Below, piece after piece: positions 54,649 through 63,991 of a stretch of 64,000 nucleotides of DNA (positions within the stretch are counted from its first letter, which is position 1; each line of letters starts with the position of its first letter). The translations under genes and the position numbers were made by a program. Under the pieces are notes generated by a model, which was given only the letters and a program-made list of their open reading frames with translations, had not been told where the DNA came from and made no database searches. Source of the DNA: Leptothoe sp034932105 (GTDB taxonomy: Bacteria > Cyanobacteriota > Cyanobacteriia > Phormidesmidales > Phormidesmidaceae); assembly GCF_034932105.1 (NCBI RefSeq), contig NZ_JAYGIG010000005.1, positions 38,379 through 102,378 of the forward strand. The letters are read 5' to 3'.

Positions 54649-55731
54649 ATGGATTATCGGCAAGCGGGTGTGGATGTTGAGGCGGGACGGGCGTTTGTGG
54701 AGACCATTCGCAGCCTGGTGGAAGGGACCTATCGCCCTGGAGTGTTAGGGGGTTTGGGGGGATTTGGGGGCTATTTTGAATTACCTCCGGGATATGAGCA
54801 GCCCGTATTGGTTTCCGGCACGGATGGGGTGGGCACCAAGCTTAAATTGGCCCACATGCTCAACCGTCACAATACGGTGGGGATTGATTTGGTGGCTATG
54901 TGCGTGAATGACGTCCTCACATCAGGGGCCGAACCCCTCTACTTTTTAGATTATTTGGCCACGGGTCAGTTGGCCCCTGACCAGTTGACCCAGGTGGTGG
55001 CTGGGGTGGCGGAGGGGTGCCGCCAGTCGGGCTGTGCCTTACTGGGGGGTGAAACCGCTGAAATGCCAGGGTTCTACGGCCAGGGTGAGTATGACATGGC
55101 GGGTTTTTGTGTCGGCATTGTAGAGAAGAGAGCTATTTTGGATGGATCCCAGGTCCAGCCTGGGGATGTGCTGATTGGCTTGCCCAGCAGCGGTGTGCAC
55201 AGTAACGGCTATAGCTTGGTGCGTAAAATTATGGCAGAAGCGCCTCGACGGCCAGAGTTAGGAGACAAAGCGGCAGCTCCGGATCAATCCATAGGCTACG
55301 GCTGGAATGAATGTCCCCAGATGCTGGCAGGTCAGTCTCTGGGAGAGGTGTTACTGGCTCCCACCCAGCTCTATGTAAAACCCGTGCTAGCGGCCCTTCA
55401 GGCTGGGTTAGAGATCCATGCCATGGCCCATGTCACGGGGGGCGGTTTTCCCGAAAATCTGCCCCGTTGTTTGGGGGAAAATCAATCTATATATATAGAG
55501 GCTGACAGTTGGCCATTGTTGCCGATCTTTAAATGGCTCCAGGCAGCGGGGAATGTGGCTCCGGCTGAAATGTTTAGGACGTTTAATATGGGTATTGGTT
55601 TTGTTGTGGTGGTGCCAGAGTCGGCGGTTGATGACGCATTGGCCCATTTTCAGCCCGCCTATCGGATTGGTACGGTAATTGAGGGGACTCTTGACGGCAA
55701 TGGAGTAGTCACAGGATTACCGGAAGGTTAG
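54649..55731 (+). CDS. purM: Phosphoribosylformylglycinamidine cyclo-ligase
   Basis: AIR synthetase, the fifth step of purine synthesis in the cytosol. The family features SGTDGVGTKLKLA, LTSGAEPLYFLDYLATG, CALLGGETAEMPGFY, PSSGVHSNGYSLVR and VTGGGFPENLPR are in order. 360 residues from ATG 54649 (MDYRQAGVDVEAG) is the normal length; an in-frame GTG 20 codons earlier is less likely. The 454-bp upstream spacer (54135-54588) contains no gene or motif I can name. Confidence 0.95.
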   Translation: MDYRQAGVDVEAGRAFVETIRSLVEGTYRPGVLGGLGGFGGYFELPPGYEQPVLVSGTDGVGTKLKLAHMLNRHNTVGIDLVAMCVNDVLTSGAEPLYFLDYLATGQLAPDQLTQVVAGVAEGCRQSGCALLGGETAEMPGFYGQGEYDMAGFCVGIVEKRAILDGSQVQPGDVLIGLPSSGVHSNGYSLVRKIMAEAPRRPELGDKAAAPDQSIGYGWNECPQMLAGQSLGEVLLAPTQLYVKPVLAALQAGLEIHAMAHVTGGGFPENLPRCLGENQSIYIEADSWPLLPIFKWLQAAGNVAPAEMFRTFNMGIGFVVVVPESAVDDALAHFQPAYRIGTVIEGTLDGNGVVTGLPEG

Positions 55732-55823
55732 GATACGTTGGGGTAAAAATTTCTTGTCTAGAAAATTTTACCCATGAGGACGGTGGGCATAGCCCATCCT
55801 AAATCCAATCGGAGGAATTGATT

Positions 55824-56657
55824 TTGAGCGCTCGGACAGGTAGCTGGCAACCAGCTGCGATCGCACTTTTAGCCATTATTACTGGCCTGATTTTGACCAG
55901 TACCCTAGTCATCATCAACCCTGGTCAGGCCGGGGTTTTGAGCATTCTAGGGAAAGCTCAAAACTCACCGCTGTTAGAGGGCATCCACATCAAGCCACCC
56001 CTGGTGTCCTTTGTGGATGTGTACGACATGACGGTCCAAAAATTTGAAGTCCCTGCGGAAAGTTCCACTAAGGACCTTCAAGATCTGCGGGCTCGGTTTG
56101 CCATCAACTTTCGCCTAGATCCGGCCAACATTGTCGAAATTCGACGCAAGCAAGGCACCCTGGCAAATGTGGTGGCTAAAATCATCGCTCCCCAAACCCA
56201 GGAATCCTTCAAAATTGCCGCCGCTCGCCGCACGGTTGAGGAAGCCATTACCCAACGGACCAAACTCAAGGAAGACTTTGACGATGCCCTCAGCAGTCGT
56301 CTAGAAAAGTACGGCATCATCATCCTCGACACTAGTGTGGTTGACTTGTCATTTTCCGAAGAGTTTGCCCGCGCAGTGGAGCAAAAGCAAATTGCTGAGC
56401 AAAGCGCCCGCCGCGCGGTGTATGTCGCCCAGCAGGCCGAGCAGGAGGCCCAGGCAGAAATCAACCGGGCAAAGGGTCGAGCCGAAGCCCAGCGCCTGTT
56501 GGCAGAAACCCTCAAGGCCCAAGGGGGTGATCTAGTTTTGCAAAAGGAAGCGATAGAAGCTTGGAAAGATGGAGGTTCCCAGGTTCCCAGGGTGTTAGTG
56601 ATAGGTGGAGATAAGGGCAGTGGCATACCCTTTATCTTCAACATGGATAAGGAATAG
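55824..56657 (+). CDS. Prohibitin/band 7 family membrane protein
   Basis: A 277-residue SPFH protein. One N-terminal membrane helix (about 10-32, AIALLAIITGLILTSTLVII) anchors the band-7 domain, followed by a long Ala/Glu/Gln-rich coiled coil (AQQAEQEAQAEINRAKGRAEAQRLLAETL) that drives ring assembly. Related prohibitins scaffold proteases and membrane domains. I choose TTG 55824 because GGAGG lies 8 nt upstream; the earlier TTG 55818 is too close. The gene ends at a long palindrome shared with the kinase. Confidence 0.9.
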   Translation: MSARTGSWQPAAIALLAIITGLILTSTLVIINPGQAGVLSILGKAQNSPLLEGIHIKPPLVSFVDVYDMTVQKFEVPAESSTKDLQDLRARFAINFRLDPANIVEIRRKQGTLANVVAKIIAPQTQESFKIAAARRTVEEAITQRTKLKEDFDDALSSRLEKYGIIILDTSVVDLSFSEEFARAVEQKQIAEQSARRAVYVAQQAEQEAQAEINRAKGRAEAQRLLAETLKAQGGDLVLQKEAIEAWKDGGSQVPRVLVIGGDKGSGIPFIFNMDKE

Positions 56658-56696
56658 GCCCTACCTTTACGGCATGATTTCGTCTAATATCCGCAA

Positions 56697-56740
56697 CCCC
56701 TTGTGTAGAGATGTTCCATGGAACATCTCTACACAAGGGG
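56697..56740. terminator. 44-bp perfect palindrome, bidirectional terminator
   Basis: The two 22-bp halves are exact reverse complements. It lies 40 bp past the prohibitin-like stop and 17 bp past the kinase stop on the other strand, so it can end both convergent transcripts. No clear T run on the plus side. Confidence 0.8.
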
Positions 56741-56756
56741 GCCTTTGTTTGCGCAC

Positions 56757-58523
56757 CTAACGCACATAAATGTGGATAAACCCATTGCTGTTGCGTTCGA
56801 TGCTGCCAGTAAGGCCGTTTTGTTCAAACGGGTAGCGTTCTACCTCACCAGTGCGCACCTGCTCTAGGCCGGTTTCAATCTCCTGAGTGGACTGGCCATC
56901 CAGCATCCCCGCCAGGGCAACCCGCATAATCAATCGATCGTAAGACGGGGCAAACACCGCTTCGGCCTGCTGCACGGTGTTACCCCCAGCGTCATAAACG
57001 TAGGCGACAGACGCCCGATTGGGGTCTAGCTCATAGACGGCGGTGGTGGCCGATGGCGAAGTCGACTGGCGGGTGGGGGTGCCTAGACGATTTGCGATCG
57101 CACTGGCGCTGGTGCCAGGGGCAAAACCAGGGATGGATACCCCCCCATTGCCGCCACCGGGCGCTGCCGTATTAGGGTCACCACTGTTACTCAATATCAA
57201 CGGTGGAGCATCGGACGTCTGGGGCGTGGTTGGTTCTGGCTCTGGTGCAATATCCGCCGTAACCTCACTATCCGTTGCCGACGTAGGAGGCGTTTCCTCA
57301 GGCAAAATTTCCTCTAGCTCCGGTAGCTTGATGTCGGGTAGTGTGACATCGGGTAGCTGCACCTCAGGCACAGAGATCTCAGGCAGGTTGGCTGTTTTCT
57401 CCCTAACGTTGTCCATGGCTTGTCGGACAGCGGTATAGACGCGATAGCCAACAAAACCCAGCCCTGTCAAGAGTCCGAGCAACATCAGCGACATTAACAT
57501 CTTAAATAGGCCGGGTCCCTGGCGCTGGGGACGAGCCCTTGACCGTTCTGAGACTCGGTCTGGGGGAATCTCAGTGGCGACCGTGCGAGAATCATCCCGA
57601 TTCAGACCGTAGCCGGTGGGATAACCAGGAGCAACAACCTGGGTGGGCTGGGTGGTTGAGCCGGTCTGACGCCCCCGCTGAGACAACGATGCCCCTGGGG
57701 TCGAGGATGAGGACAACAGCGTTAACCAGGTGGCAATGGACTGGGGGCGCTGGGATAGTTCTAGGGCCATGCCCTGGAGAATAGCCTGCTCCAGACCGGG
57801 ACTCAGGTTGCGGTTTAGCTGCCTTGGCGGAGTGAGGGGTTGGTGCGATCGCAACACAGACGCCACAGGCACCTCCCCCGTCACCGCCGCATACAGCGTA
57901 GCCGCCAAACCATAGACATCCGAAGCCTCCGAACGTCGCGCCTTAGGCAAATACTGCTCCAGGGGAGCATAGCCTTCCGAAACCAGGTTGGTATGGGTTT
58001 GGGTTTGGCCACTAGACAGCTCACGGGCAATACCAAAGTCAATCAAAATTGCATTGGCACCATTCACCATGACGTTTTGCGGCTTTACATCCCGATGGAG
58101 TAACCCCTGCCCATGGACCGTTTGCAGCGCACTGGCGATTTGTCGAATATACTGCAAAGCCAACTCTTCCCCCAGGGGTCGACGGGGAAAGATCATGGCC
58201 GATAGGGGCTGGCCTGGAATAAAATCCATCACCAGATAGGGCCGCCCAGCTTCTACAAAAAAGTCCGTTACATTGACAATATTGGGATGCTTACACTGGG
58301 CCAGACGGCGAGCCTCCGCTTCAAATTGCTGTAGCTGTTGCCCCTGCTGCTCTTGTCTGGACGAATTTTCTGGCCAGTATAGGGTTTTAACGACCACCAC
58401 CTGGTTAAGCGGATGACGGACCGCACGATAGGTTACACCAAACCCACCTCGTCCCAGCTCATCCTTAATGACATACTTGCCATTTTGGAGACTGGTGCCC
58501 ACCAAGTTCGCACTGTTCACCAT
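56757..58523 (-). CDS. Membrane Ser/Thr protein kinase
   Basis: A 588-residue Hanks-type kinase. The cytoplasmic kinase domain (about 15-280) has GRGGFGV, Lys46, LHRDVKPQN with catalytic Asp145, and DFG at 162-164, so it is complete. A Pro/Arg-rich linker leads to one membrane helix (about 343-365). A 30-residue VPEVQLPDVTLPDIKLPE-type repeat and Thr/Ser/Pro-rich stretch precede a C-terminal domain of about 120 residues (SIPGFAPGTSASAIANRLGTPT...) outside the membrane. The ligand is unknown. It is monocistronic. Confidence 0.88.
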   Translation of the reverse strand: MVNSANLVGTSLQNGKYVIKDELGRGGFGVTYRAVRHPLNQVVVVKTLYWPENSSRQEQQGQQLQQFEAEARRLAQCKHPNIVNVTDFFVEAGRPYLVMDFIPGQPLSAMIFPRRPLGEELALQYIRQIASALQTVHGQGLLHRDVKPQNVMVNGANAILIDFGIARELSSGQTQTHTNLVSEGYAPLEQYLPKARRSEASDVYGLAATLYAAVTGEVPVASVLRSHQPLTPPRQLNRNLSPGLEQAILQGMALELSQRPQSIATWLTLLSSSSTPGASLSQRGRQTGSTTQPTQVVAPGYPTGYGLNRDDSRTVATEIPPDRVSERSRARPQRQGPGLFKMLMSLMLLGLLTGLGFVGYRVYTAVRQAMDNVREKTANLPEISVPEVQLPDVTLPDIKLPELEEILPEETPPTSATDSEVTADIAPEPEPTTPQTSDAPPLILSNSGDPNTAAPGGGNGGVSIPGFAPGTSASAIANRLGTPTRQSTSPSATTAVYELDPNRASVAYVYDAGGNTVQQAEAVFAPSYDRLIMRVALAGMLDGQSTQEIETGLEQVRTGEVERYPFEQNGLTGSIERNSNGFIHIYVR

Positions 58524-58732
58524 GCCAATCCACCCGATTCCACAGGATAATCTTTAACATAAAATTTCCTCCACCGCATGATATTGACGACAGCACAGGA
58601 ACTGGGTCATATTTTGCTGCGAAAAATCTTCTGAACAAGATACTATCGGGTATCTTGACCGTTTGGATGTTGTTGGGCCAAGTCCCCTAGCCCCCCTTGC
58701 ACCCATCCCCCCTCTAACCGTTGTCCATTTAT

Positions 58733-58754
58733 AGTGTTAAAAACCTTTAACACT
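58733..58754. promoter_or_regulatory. 9-4-9 inverted repeat before the HEPN gene
   Basis: AGTGTTAAA and TTTAACACT flank a 4-nt spacer, perfect over 9 bp. It lies 20 bp before the ATG at 58774, a good place for an autoregulatory operator. Confidence 0.45.
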
Positions 58755-58773
58755 GGGACTAGTTTGTGCTTTA

Positions 58774-59247
58774 ATGTCCGCTGGGACGGATGTTTTCAGA
58801 ATGTTTCGGAGTTTTCCATCCATGAAGTCTGAGCAATGGCAGCGCCTTCTAAATGCGAAGGAAAATATCAAAGCGGCTCAGTTACTCGCCCACAGTCATT
58901 TTCACGATATTGCCATCTCCCGAGCCTACTACGCCATGATGTACGTAGCTGAGGCTCTGCTTCTAGAGCAAACAACGCCCATACCCACACAACATGAGGC
59001 CGTCAACAGCTTGTTCGCAGAGCGGTTTTCCGAAAAAAGCCCCCTATTTCAGCCCTACGGTGTTTATCTCAACAGCGGATTAGAAGCAAGACTACGAGCC
59101 GACTATTGCCATGACGAAAAGGCAACCCTAATCGGGGCTAAACAGCACATCAACCGGGCTAAAGCGTTCCTAGATCTGGCCAAGCATTACCTCAAAGCAG
59201 AGCCGGTAGCTGCAGGCCGAGCTGAGATCAGTACAGGCCGAGTATAG
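58774..59247 (+). CDS. HEPN-domain protein
   Basis: A 157-residue protein. From about residue 17 (MKSEQWQRLLNAKENIKAAQ) it reads as the four-helix HEPN fold: HFHDIAISRAYYAMMYVAEALLLEQ is the signature helix pair, and LRADYCHDEKATLIGA follows. An Rx4H spacing (RADYCH) is present, which could be the RNase-type HEPN motif, but its position differs from classic HepT toxins. The usual MNT nucleotidyltransferase partner is not next to it. Met17 (58822) is a likely alternative start. The role as toxin or substrate-binding domain is unknown. Confidence 0.75.
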   Translation: MSAGTDVFRMFRSFPSMKSEQWQRLLNAKENIKAAQLLAHSHFHDIAISRAYYAMMYVAEALLLEQTTPIPTQHEAVNSLFAERFSEKSPLFQPYGVYLNSGLEARLRADYCHDEKATLIGAKQHINRAKAFLDLAKHYLKAEPVAAGRAEISTGRV

Positions 59248-59268
59248 GCCCAAGGCTGGACAACGGCC

Positions 59269-60675
59269 CTAGGGTGATTCCTGTTTGCGGCGTTCAGCCA
59301 GCTTGAGCAAGGTTTCTGTATGGCTGGCTTTGGTAATCGGATAGAAGTACGCCAACACCATGCCGCACAGTACCAGCACCAGCGGCACCGGTCCCATAAA
59401 GAAACGAATAGCCAACAGGGCTGATTCTGGTTGCTCAGCCGCCGCCTTCACAAAACCAGAGGTCTGCAGGGCTAAACTAACCAGAAAAATACCGATAGCC
59501 AATCCCATTTTTTGTAGCAGGGTCATGAAGGCATAAAACACCCCCTCACGACGCTGCCCGGTATTGAGTTCGTCTAACTCAATTACGTCAGGCAAAATTG
59601 ACCAAGGTACAACATAGGCTGTGGCTACACCAAAGCTGGCTGCGATACAGAGGCCATAGAGAAAACTCAGTTGCCCTGGCTGTAAGAAAAATAAGGCGAT
59701 CTGTACGATCACCCAAATACCACTGCCTAGGAAATACAGTCCTTTTTTGCCAATGCGTTTGGCCAATAAATTACAGATCGCCATCATGAAGATGGCAGTC
59801 CCCTGTACTAACAGGGCCGCTAAAAAATAGTTATCAGCCCCCATCCAAAAGGTGACGTAAAACGGAATAATCGTGGCCGTAATTTGCAACGCCAGCCATG
59901 AACACATGTAGATGCCTACAACAAATAAAAATGGTCGGTTGCTAAAAACAGTTTTTATCTGCTGCAGAAACGAACTGCTCTTTTCGTTGCCGGTGTAATT
60001 GAGCGATCGCCCACGATAGGCGGCCTGTCGCTTGTAATAGGGAAAGGTACCCAAGACGCACCAGAAGATAGCTGCGATGGAAATCACCCCGCCCAGGGAG
60101 CCGAGTATTTGATACTGTCGTTGCGGATCGGCCACCATTTGGCTGACGATCAACCCCAGGGCTAACACTGACACAGCCCCAAATAGGGAAAATGACAGGC
60201 GAAATGACGTGAGTTCAGTCCGTTCGTCATAATCCTCAGTCATTTCAGCGGTCAGGATGGAGTATGGCAAGTTTGTCGTTGTAAAAAATATCTGAAAGAC
60301 AACGGAAATAACCACGTAATACCAATACAGCGCGATTGGACTAGTCAACCCTGGCACAATCCAATTCAGGTAGAAGGTGACCCCAAAGGGTATGGCCGTC
60401 AGCACGATCCATGGGTAGCGTCGACCCCAGCGGGAGCGGGTGCGATCGCTCAGGATGCCAATAGCTGGATCATTGACCGCATCCCAGATTTTGCCAATCA
60501 AAAGCACGGAACCTGCTGTTAATGGCTCTAGCCCAGCAACATTCGTTAAAAAGATCAGAAATGAAAATGCCAGTAAGTTAGACGTTAGACCAGCCCCCAG
60601 ATCCCCGGCCCCATAGGCCAATTTTACTGGCCAAGTCAATTTGGGTGGGGACTGTAATTTGTCTGAAGTTTCCAT
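59269..60675 (-). CDS. GPH-family sugar:cation symporter (MFS)
   Basis: A 468-residue inner-membrane transporter with about 12 helices. The N-terminal YGAGDLGAGLTSNLLAFSFL and GKIWDAVNDPAIGILSDRTRSRWGRRYPWI segments are the MelB/GPH hallmarks. The loop with RTRSRWGRRY and the middle LTAEMTEDYDERTELTSFRLSFSL also fit. Sugar and cation are not determinable. No glycosidase or regulator is linked. Confidence 0.88.
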   Translation of the reverse strand: METSDKLQSPPKLTWPVKLAYGAGDLGAGLTSNLLAFSFLIFLTNVAGLEPLTAGSVLLIGKIWDAVNDPAIGILSDRTRSRWGRRYPWIVLTAIPFGVTFYLNWIVPGLTSPIALYWYYVVISVVFQIFFTTTNLPYSILTAEMTEDYDERTELTSFRLSFSLFGAVSVLALGLIVSQMVADPQRQYQILGSLGGVISIAAIFWCVLGTFPYYKRQAAYRGRSLNYTGNEKSSSFLQQIKTVFSNRPFLFVVGIYMCSWLALQITATIIPFYVTFWMGADNYFLAALLVQGTAIFMMAICNLLAKRIGKKGLYFLGSGIWVIVQIALFFLQPGQLSFLYGLCIAASFGVATAYVVPWSILPDVIELDELNTGQRREGVFYAFMTLLQKMGLAIGIFLVSLALQTSGFVKAAAEQPESALLAIRFFMGPVPLVLVLCGMVLAYFYPITKASHTETLLKLAERRKQESP

Positions 60676-60805
60676 AGGGTCCGGGGAATTGTGAGAAATT
60701 ATGCAGTCGCCGATTTAGAAGATAAACCGATCTAAGACACGGTACTCAGCAACGCCAACGTTATATTATTGCCCTATTTGTGTCATTCCCTATTCCCAGT
60801 TACCT

Positions 60806-61354
60806 ATGTCAGTCCCCTCTAATCTCAAAAATTCCAACGACTCTAACGATCTCTACGTTTCCTGGTCAGACTACTATCAGTCCATTGAAAAATTAGCCAT
60901 TGCGATTCATCAGTCAGGCTGGCAATTTAACCAAATTGTTTGTCTGGCCAAAGGAGGTTTACGGATTGGCGATATCCTCTGCCGTATTTATGATCAGCCC
61001 TTGGCAATTCTCTCAACGTCATCCTATGGCGGCGAAGGTAACCGAACCCGTGGGGCGATTACCTTCTCTAGGGATCTCAGCATGACCACCACCAACCTTG
61101 GTACCCATGTTCTCTTAGTAGACGACCTAGTAGACTCAGGCCAAAGTTTGCAGCGCAGCATCCGTTGGTTAGAACAACGATATGGTTTCTATATTGACGA
61201 TATTAGAACCGCCGTACTTTGGTACAAAGACTGTTCAGTCATTAAGCCGGATTACTACGTTGACTATTTGGCCAACAATCCGTGGATTCATCAACCCTTT
61301 GAGAAGTATGAAGAGATGACCATTGATACGCTAATACGGGAGTCAAAAGGATAG
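60806..61354 (+). CDS. Phosphoribosyltransferase (Hpt/Gpt-like)
   Basis: A 182-residue cytosolic enzyme. The PRPP-binding loop is LLVDDLVDSGQSL (about 101-113) and the CLAKGGLRIGDIL segment (47-59) gives the conserved PPi loop. Length and layout fit type I phosphoribosyltransferases that salvage purine bases. The exact base is uncertain. Start ATG 60806. Confidence 0.82.
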   Translation: MSVPSNLKNSNDSNDLYVSWSDYYQSIEKLAIAIHQSGWQFNQIVCLAKGGLRIGDILCRIYDQPLAILSTSSYGGEGNRTRGAITFSRDLSMTTTNLGTHVLLVDDLVDSGQSLQRSIRWLEQRYGFYIDDIRTAVLWYKDCSVIKPDYYVDYLANNPWIHQPFEKYEEMTIDTLIRESKG

Positions 61355-61547
61355 ACTGAACCATTCTTATGACACAGGTCACAAGTAAGCATCTATCTAA
61401 AATAATTTTTATACATGAACCATGGCACTATGCAGAGCCCAGCATTGCCGAATAACCCTAGGTAAAACAATGCTAGCCTCCCTACGCTTTATGTTTTTTC
61501 AACGGGAATTTGCCAGTCTCGTAACAGCGGAGTGAAATAAGTAAACA

Positions 61548-62609
61548 ATGGTCCAGAGAAATCAAGTTATCATCCCCTCTATTTTTGTTTTGGTCGCAAT
61601 TGGGATGATTGGCATAACGTTTGGACTGATTTGGCGCAGCCTAAATCAAACCTCTAATATCTCCCAGAAACCATCTGGTATTGAATCTTTGCCAGCGGCA
61701 ACGCCAACGCAGCGTTCCCTCACTCAGCATACGGCCACCGTACTCAGCGTAGCCCTACGGCCAGATTCTACCCTGCTGGCTAGCGGTAGTTATGACCAAA
61801 CGGTCAAGCTGTGGGACCTTAATACAGGTATGGTGCAGCGCACAATCAACCATGCGGGACGGGTCAATAGCATACTGTTTACACCTAACGGACAGTATTT
61901 GATCACAGGGGGCGGGGATGGCGATATCACTGTTTGGAACTCAGAGACTGGTGAGGAAGAACACCGATTTTCCGGTCGTTCCGGCCGAATTGTTAGCTTG
62001 GCTGTTAATTCTGATGGGACCTTGATAGCTAGCGGAGGTAGTAAAGGCACTATTCGTCTGTGGGATCTAGAAAAAAAACTGGAATCATCTACGTTGCTAG
62101 AGTCTGGACCACCGGTTAACGGTCTGGCATTTTCGCCAACCAATCCCCAGGAGTTAGTCGCTGGTGATCAAGATGGCGTTGTTACCCTGTGGAATATGCT
62201 TGATAAAAAAGCCGTCCGGACCTATAAGTCAGGAACGGATAGAATCACAGATGTTGACATTAGTCCTGATGGACAGTACATCGCGAGTAGTAGTTACGAC
62301 CCCAGTATAAAAATTTGGAATTTAGCAACGGCGGCTGTTGAAAAAACTCTGACTGGCCATGATTTTGTTGTTGCTAACGTAGAATTCAGTCCCGATGGAG
62401 CAACGTTAGCCAGCAGTAGTTTTGACGAAACCATCAAGGTTTGGGATTGGGAACAATCTACAGAAAGTTGTACCTTGCGAGGGCATTCGGGATTTGTCTA
62501 TGGCCTTGCGTTTGACCCACAGGGAATCGTGCTAGCAAGCGGTGGCTATGATGGCTTAGTGAAAACGTGGCCGCTGAGTGATCAAAAGACAGGCTGCTCA
62601 GCTAGCTAA
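61548..62609 (+). CDS. Membrane-anchored WD40 repeat protein
   Basis: A 353-residue protein. Residues 8-31 form one membrane helix (IIPSIFVLVAIGMIGITFGLIW), then a short linker, then seven WD40 blades (about 58-350) such as LASGSYDQTVKLWDLNTG and ASSSFDETIKVWDWEQS. It should be a beta-propeller scaffold held at the membrane. No kinase or caspase domain is fused. The second copy of the dispersed repeat lies just after the stop. Confidence 0.87.
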   Translation: MVQRNQVIIPSIFVLVAIGMIGITFGLIWRSLNQTSNISQKPSGIESLPAATPTQRSLTQHTATVLSVALRPDSTLLASGSYDQTVKLWDLNTGMVQRTINHAGRVNSILFTPNGQYLITGGGDGDITVWNSETGEEEHRFSGRSGRIVSLAVNSDGTLIASGGSKGTIRLWDLEKKLESSTLLESGPPVNGLAFSPTNPQELVAGDQDGVVTLWNMLDKKAVRTYKSGTDRITDVDISPDGQYIASSSYDPSIKIWNLATAAVEKTLTGHDFVVANVEFSPDGATLASSSFDETIKVWDWEQSTESCTLRGHSGFVYGLAFDPQGIVLASGGYDGLVKTWPLSDQKTGCSAS

Positions 62610-62622
62610 GGGACAAAAGGTG

Positions 62623-62693
62623 GGGTATCAATTTAAGCCGGGAAATCCTGGCTGGGTGGGGATTCAGGGGTCAGAAGCCAGAAGCCGGTAAGG
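62623..62693 (+). repeat. Dispersed structured repeat, copy 2
   Basis: Begins GGGTATCAATTTAAGCC, 14 bp past the WD40 stop. The stem is AGCCGGGA/TCCTGGCT (62636-62653). Relative to copy 1 a stem pair changes from A-T to G-C together, which supports a conserved structure. The IS256 element begins 8 bp later. Confidence 0.75.
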
Positions 62694-62700
62694 CACTGAA

Positions 62701-63872
62701 GGGACTGTAAATTAGTTTGTGTCAAAGGTCAAAACAAGATCTAATGAACAAACTACCGGAGACACGCCCAATGACCTTTCGACCCGAACTTATTGATGAA
62801 CTACTCAAAGACTACCGTAACCCTGAAGACTTGATGGGAGAAGGCGGGATCTTCAAGCAATTGAGTAAAGCCCTTATTGAACGATGTTTAAGCGCAGAAC
62901 TCGATACTCACAGAGAAGAAGAACGCTCAAAGCTAGAGCCAGAAGTGCCCCGCAATCGCCGCAACGGTCATAGCAAAAAGACCATCAAAGGAGATTTTGG
63001 TGCTGCCGAGATCGCAATCCCCCGCGACCGCAACGGAGCCTTTGAACCCCAGCTTATCCCCAAAGGCCAGACCCGCTTTAACGGGTTTGACGATAAAATC
63101 CTTTCTCTGTATGCCCGTGGCATGAGTACCCGTGACATCGAAGCCCAACTCAAGGACTTGTATGGGGTGGATGTCTCTCATACCCTGATATCCAACGTCA
63201 CTGAAGCCGTCGAAGCGGAACGGAAATTATGGCAGAATCGCAGTCTTGATGAGATTTATCCGATCCTGTACCTGGACGCGATTGTCGTCAAAGTGCGCCA
63301 TGAAGGACGAGTGATTAATAAAGCCATTCATCTGGCTTTGGGGGTAAATCTAGCGGGGCATAAGGAACTCCTGGGCATGTGGGTTACTCAGAATGAATCC
63401 TCCAAGTTCTGGCTATCGGTGCTCACAGAACTCCAAAACCGAGGAGTCAAAGATATTTTCATCGCTTGTGTCGATGGCCTCACCGGATTCCCAGAGGCGA
63501 TTGAGGCTGTCTTTCCACAAACTCAGGTTCAGCTCTGTATTGTCCATCTCGTCAGAAATTCGCTCAGCTATGTGTCCTACAAAGACCGTAAGGCAGTGGC
63601 CGCTGACTTGAAGACAATTTACAAAGCTGCCACGGAAATTGAGGCAGAACAGGCTCTGATGGCTTTTGCCCAGCGCTGGGACAAACAATACCCCACCATT
63701 AGTAAGTCTTGGCTCAACCACTGGAGCCGAATTATTCCTTTCTTTGCCTTTCCTGCTGATATTCGTAAGGCGATCTACACCACAAACGCCATTGAATCCC
63801 TCAATATGACCTTGCGGAAGGTTTTACGAAATCATCGCTCCTTTCCAACGGATGAATCGGCGTTGAAGGTCA
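62701..63872 (+). mobile_element. IS256-family insertion sequence, 3' truncated
   Basis: A left end starting GGGACTGTAAATTAGTTTGT is typical of cyanobacterial IS256 ends. The transposase follows. The right part is missing: at about 63872 the coding sequence leaves the family and no right inverted repeat is present in the window. Confidence 0.75.
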
Positions 63873-63976
63873 TGGGCGTAACCGGTGTTCCTCGGCCATC
63901 AGTAAAGGGGCTGAAGTATTGTCAGTTGGAGGTTGTAGAGCATCAAGCAGGAAATAGGACTAGAGTTGGAATATGA
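62717..63976 (+). pseudogene. IS256-family transposase with replaced C-terminus
   Basis: A DDE mutator-type transposase reading with IPRDRNGAFEPQLIP, LYARGMSTRDI, LYLDAIVVKVRHEG, ACVDGLTGFPEAI, QLCIVHLVRNS and YTTNAIESLNMTLRK, so the catalytic core is complete. After SALKVM (about 63872) the expected terminal region (about 30 residues) is absent and 32 unrelated residues close the frame at 63976. The protein is probably inactive. The tail comes from a second sequence joined to the element. Confidence 0.8.
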
Positions 63977-63991
63977 ACGCCAATCTAGTCC
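63957..63991 (+). repeat. Hairpin in the sequence joined to the IS256 element
   Basis: GGACTAGA and TCTAGTCC form a perfect 8-bp stem that extends by TTGG/CCAA with one bulged base. Such terminal hairpins occur in IS200/IS605-type ends, so a second insertion is possible, but the evidence stops at the window edge. Confidence 0.35.
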
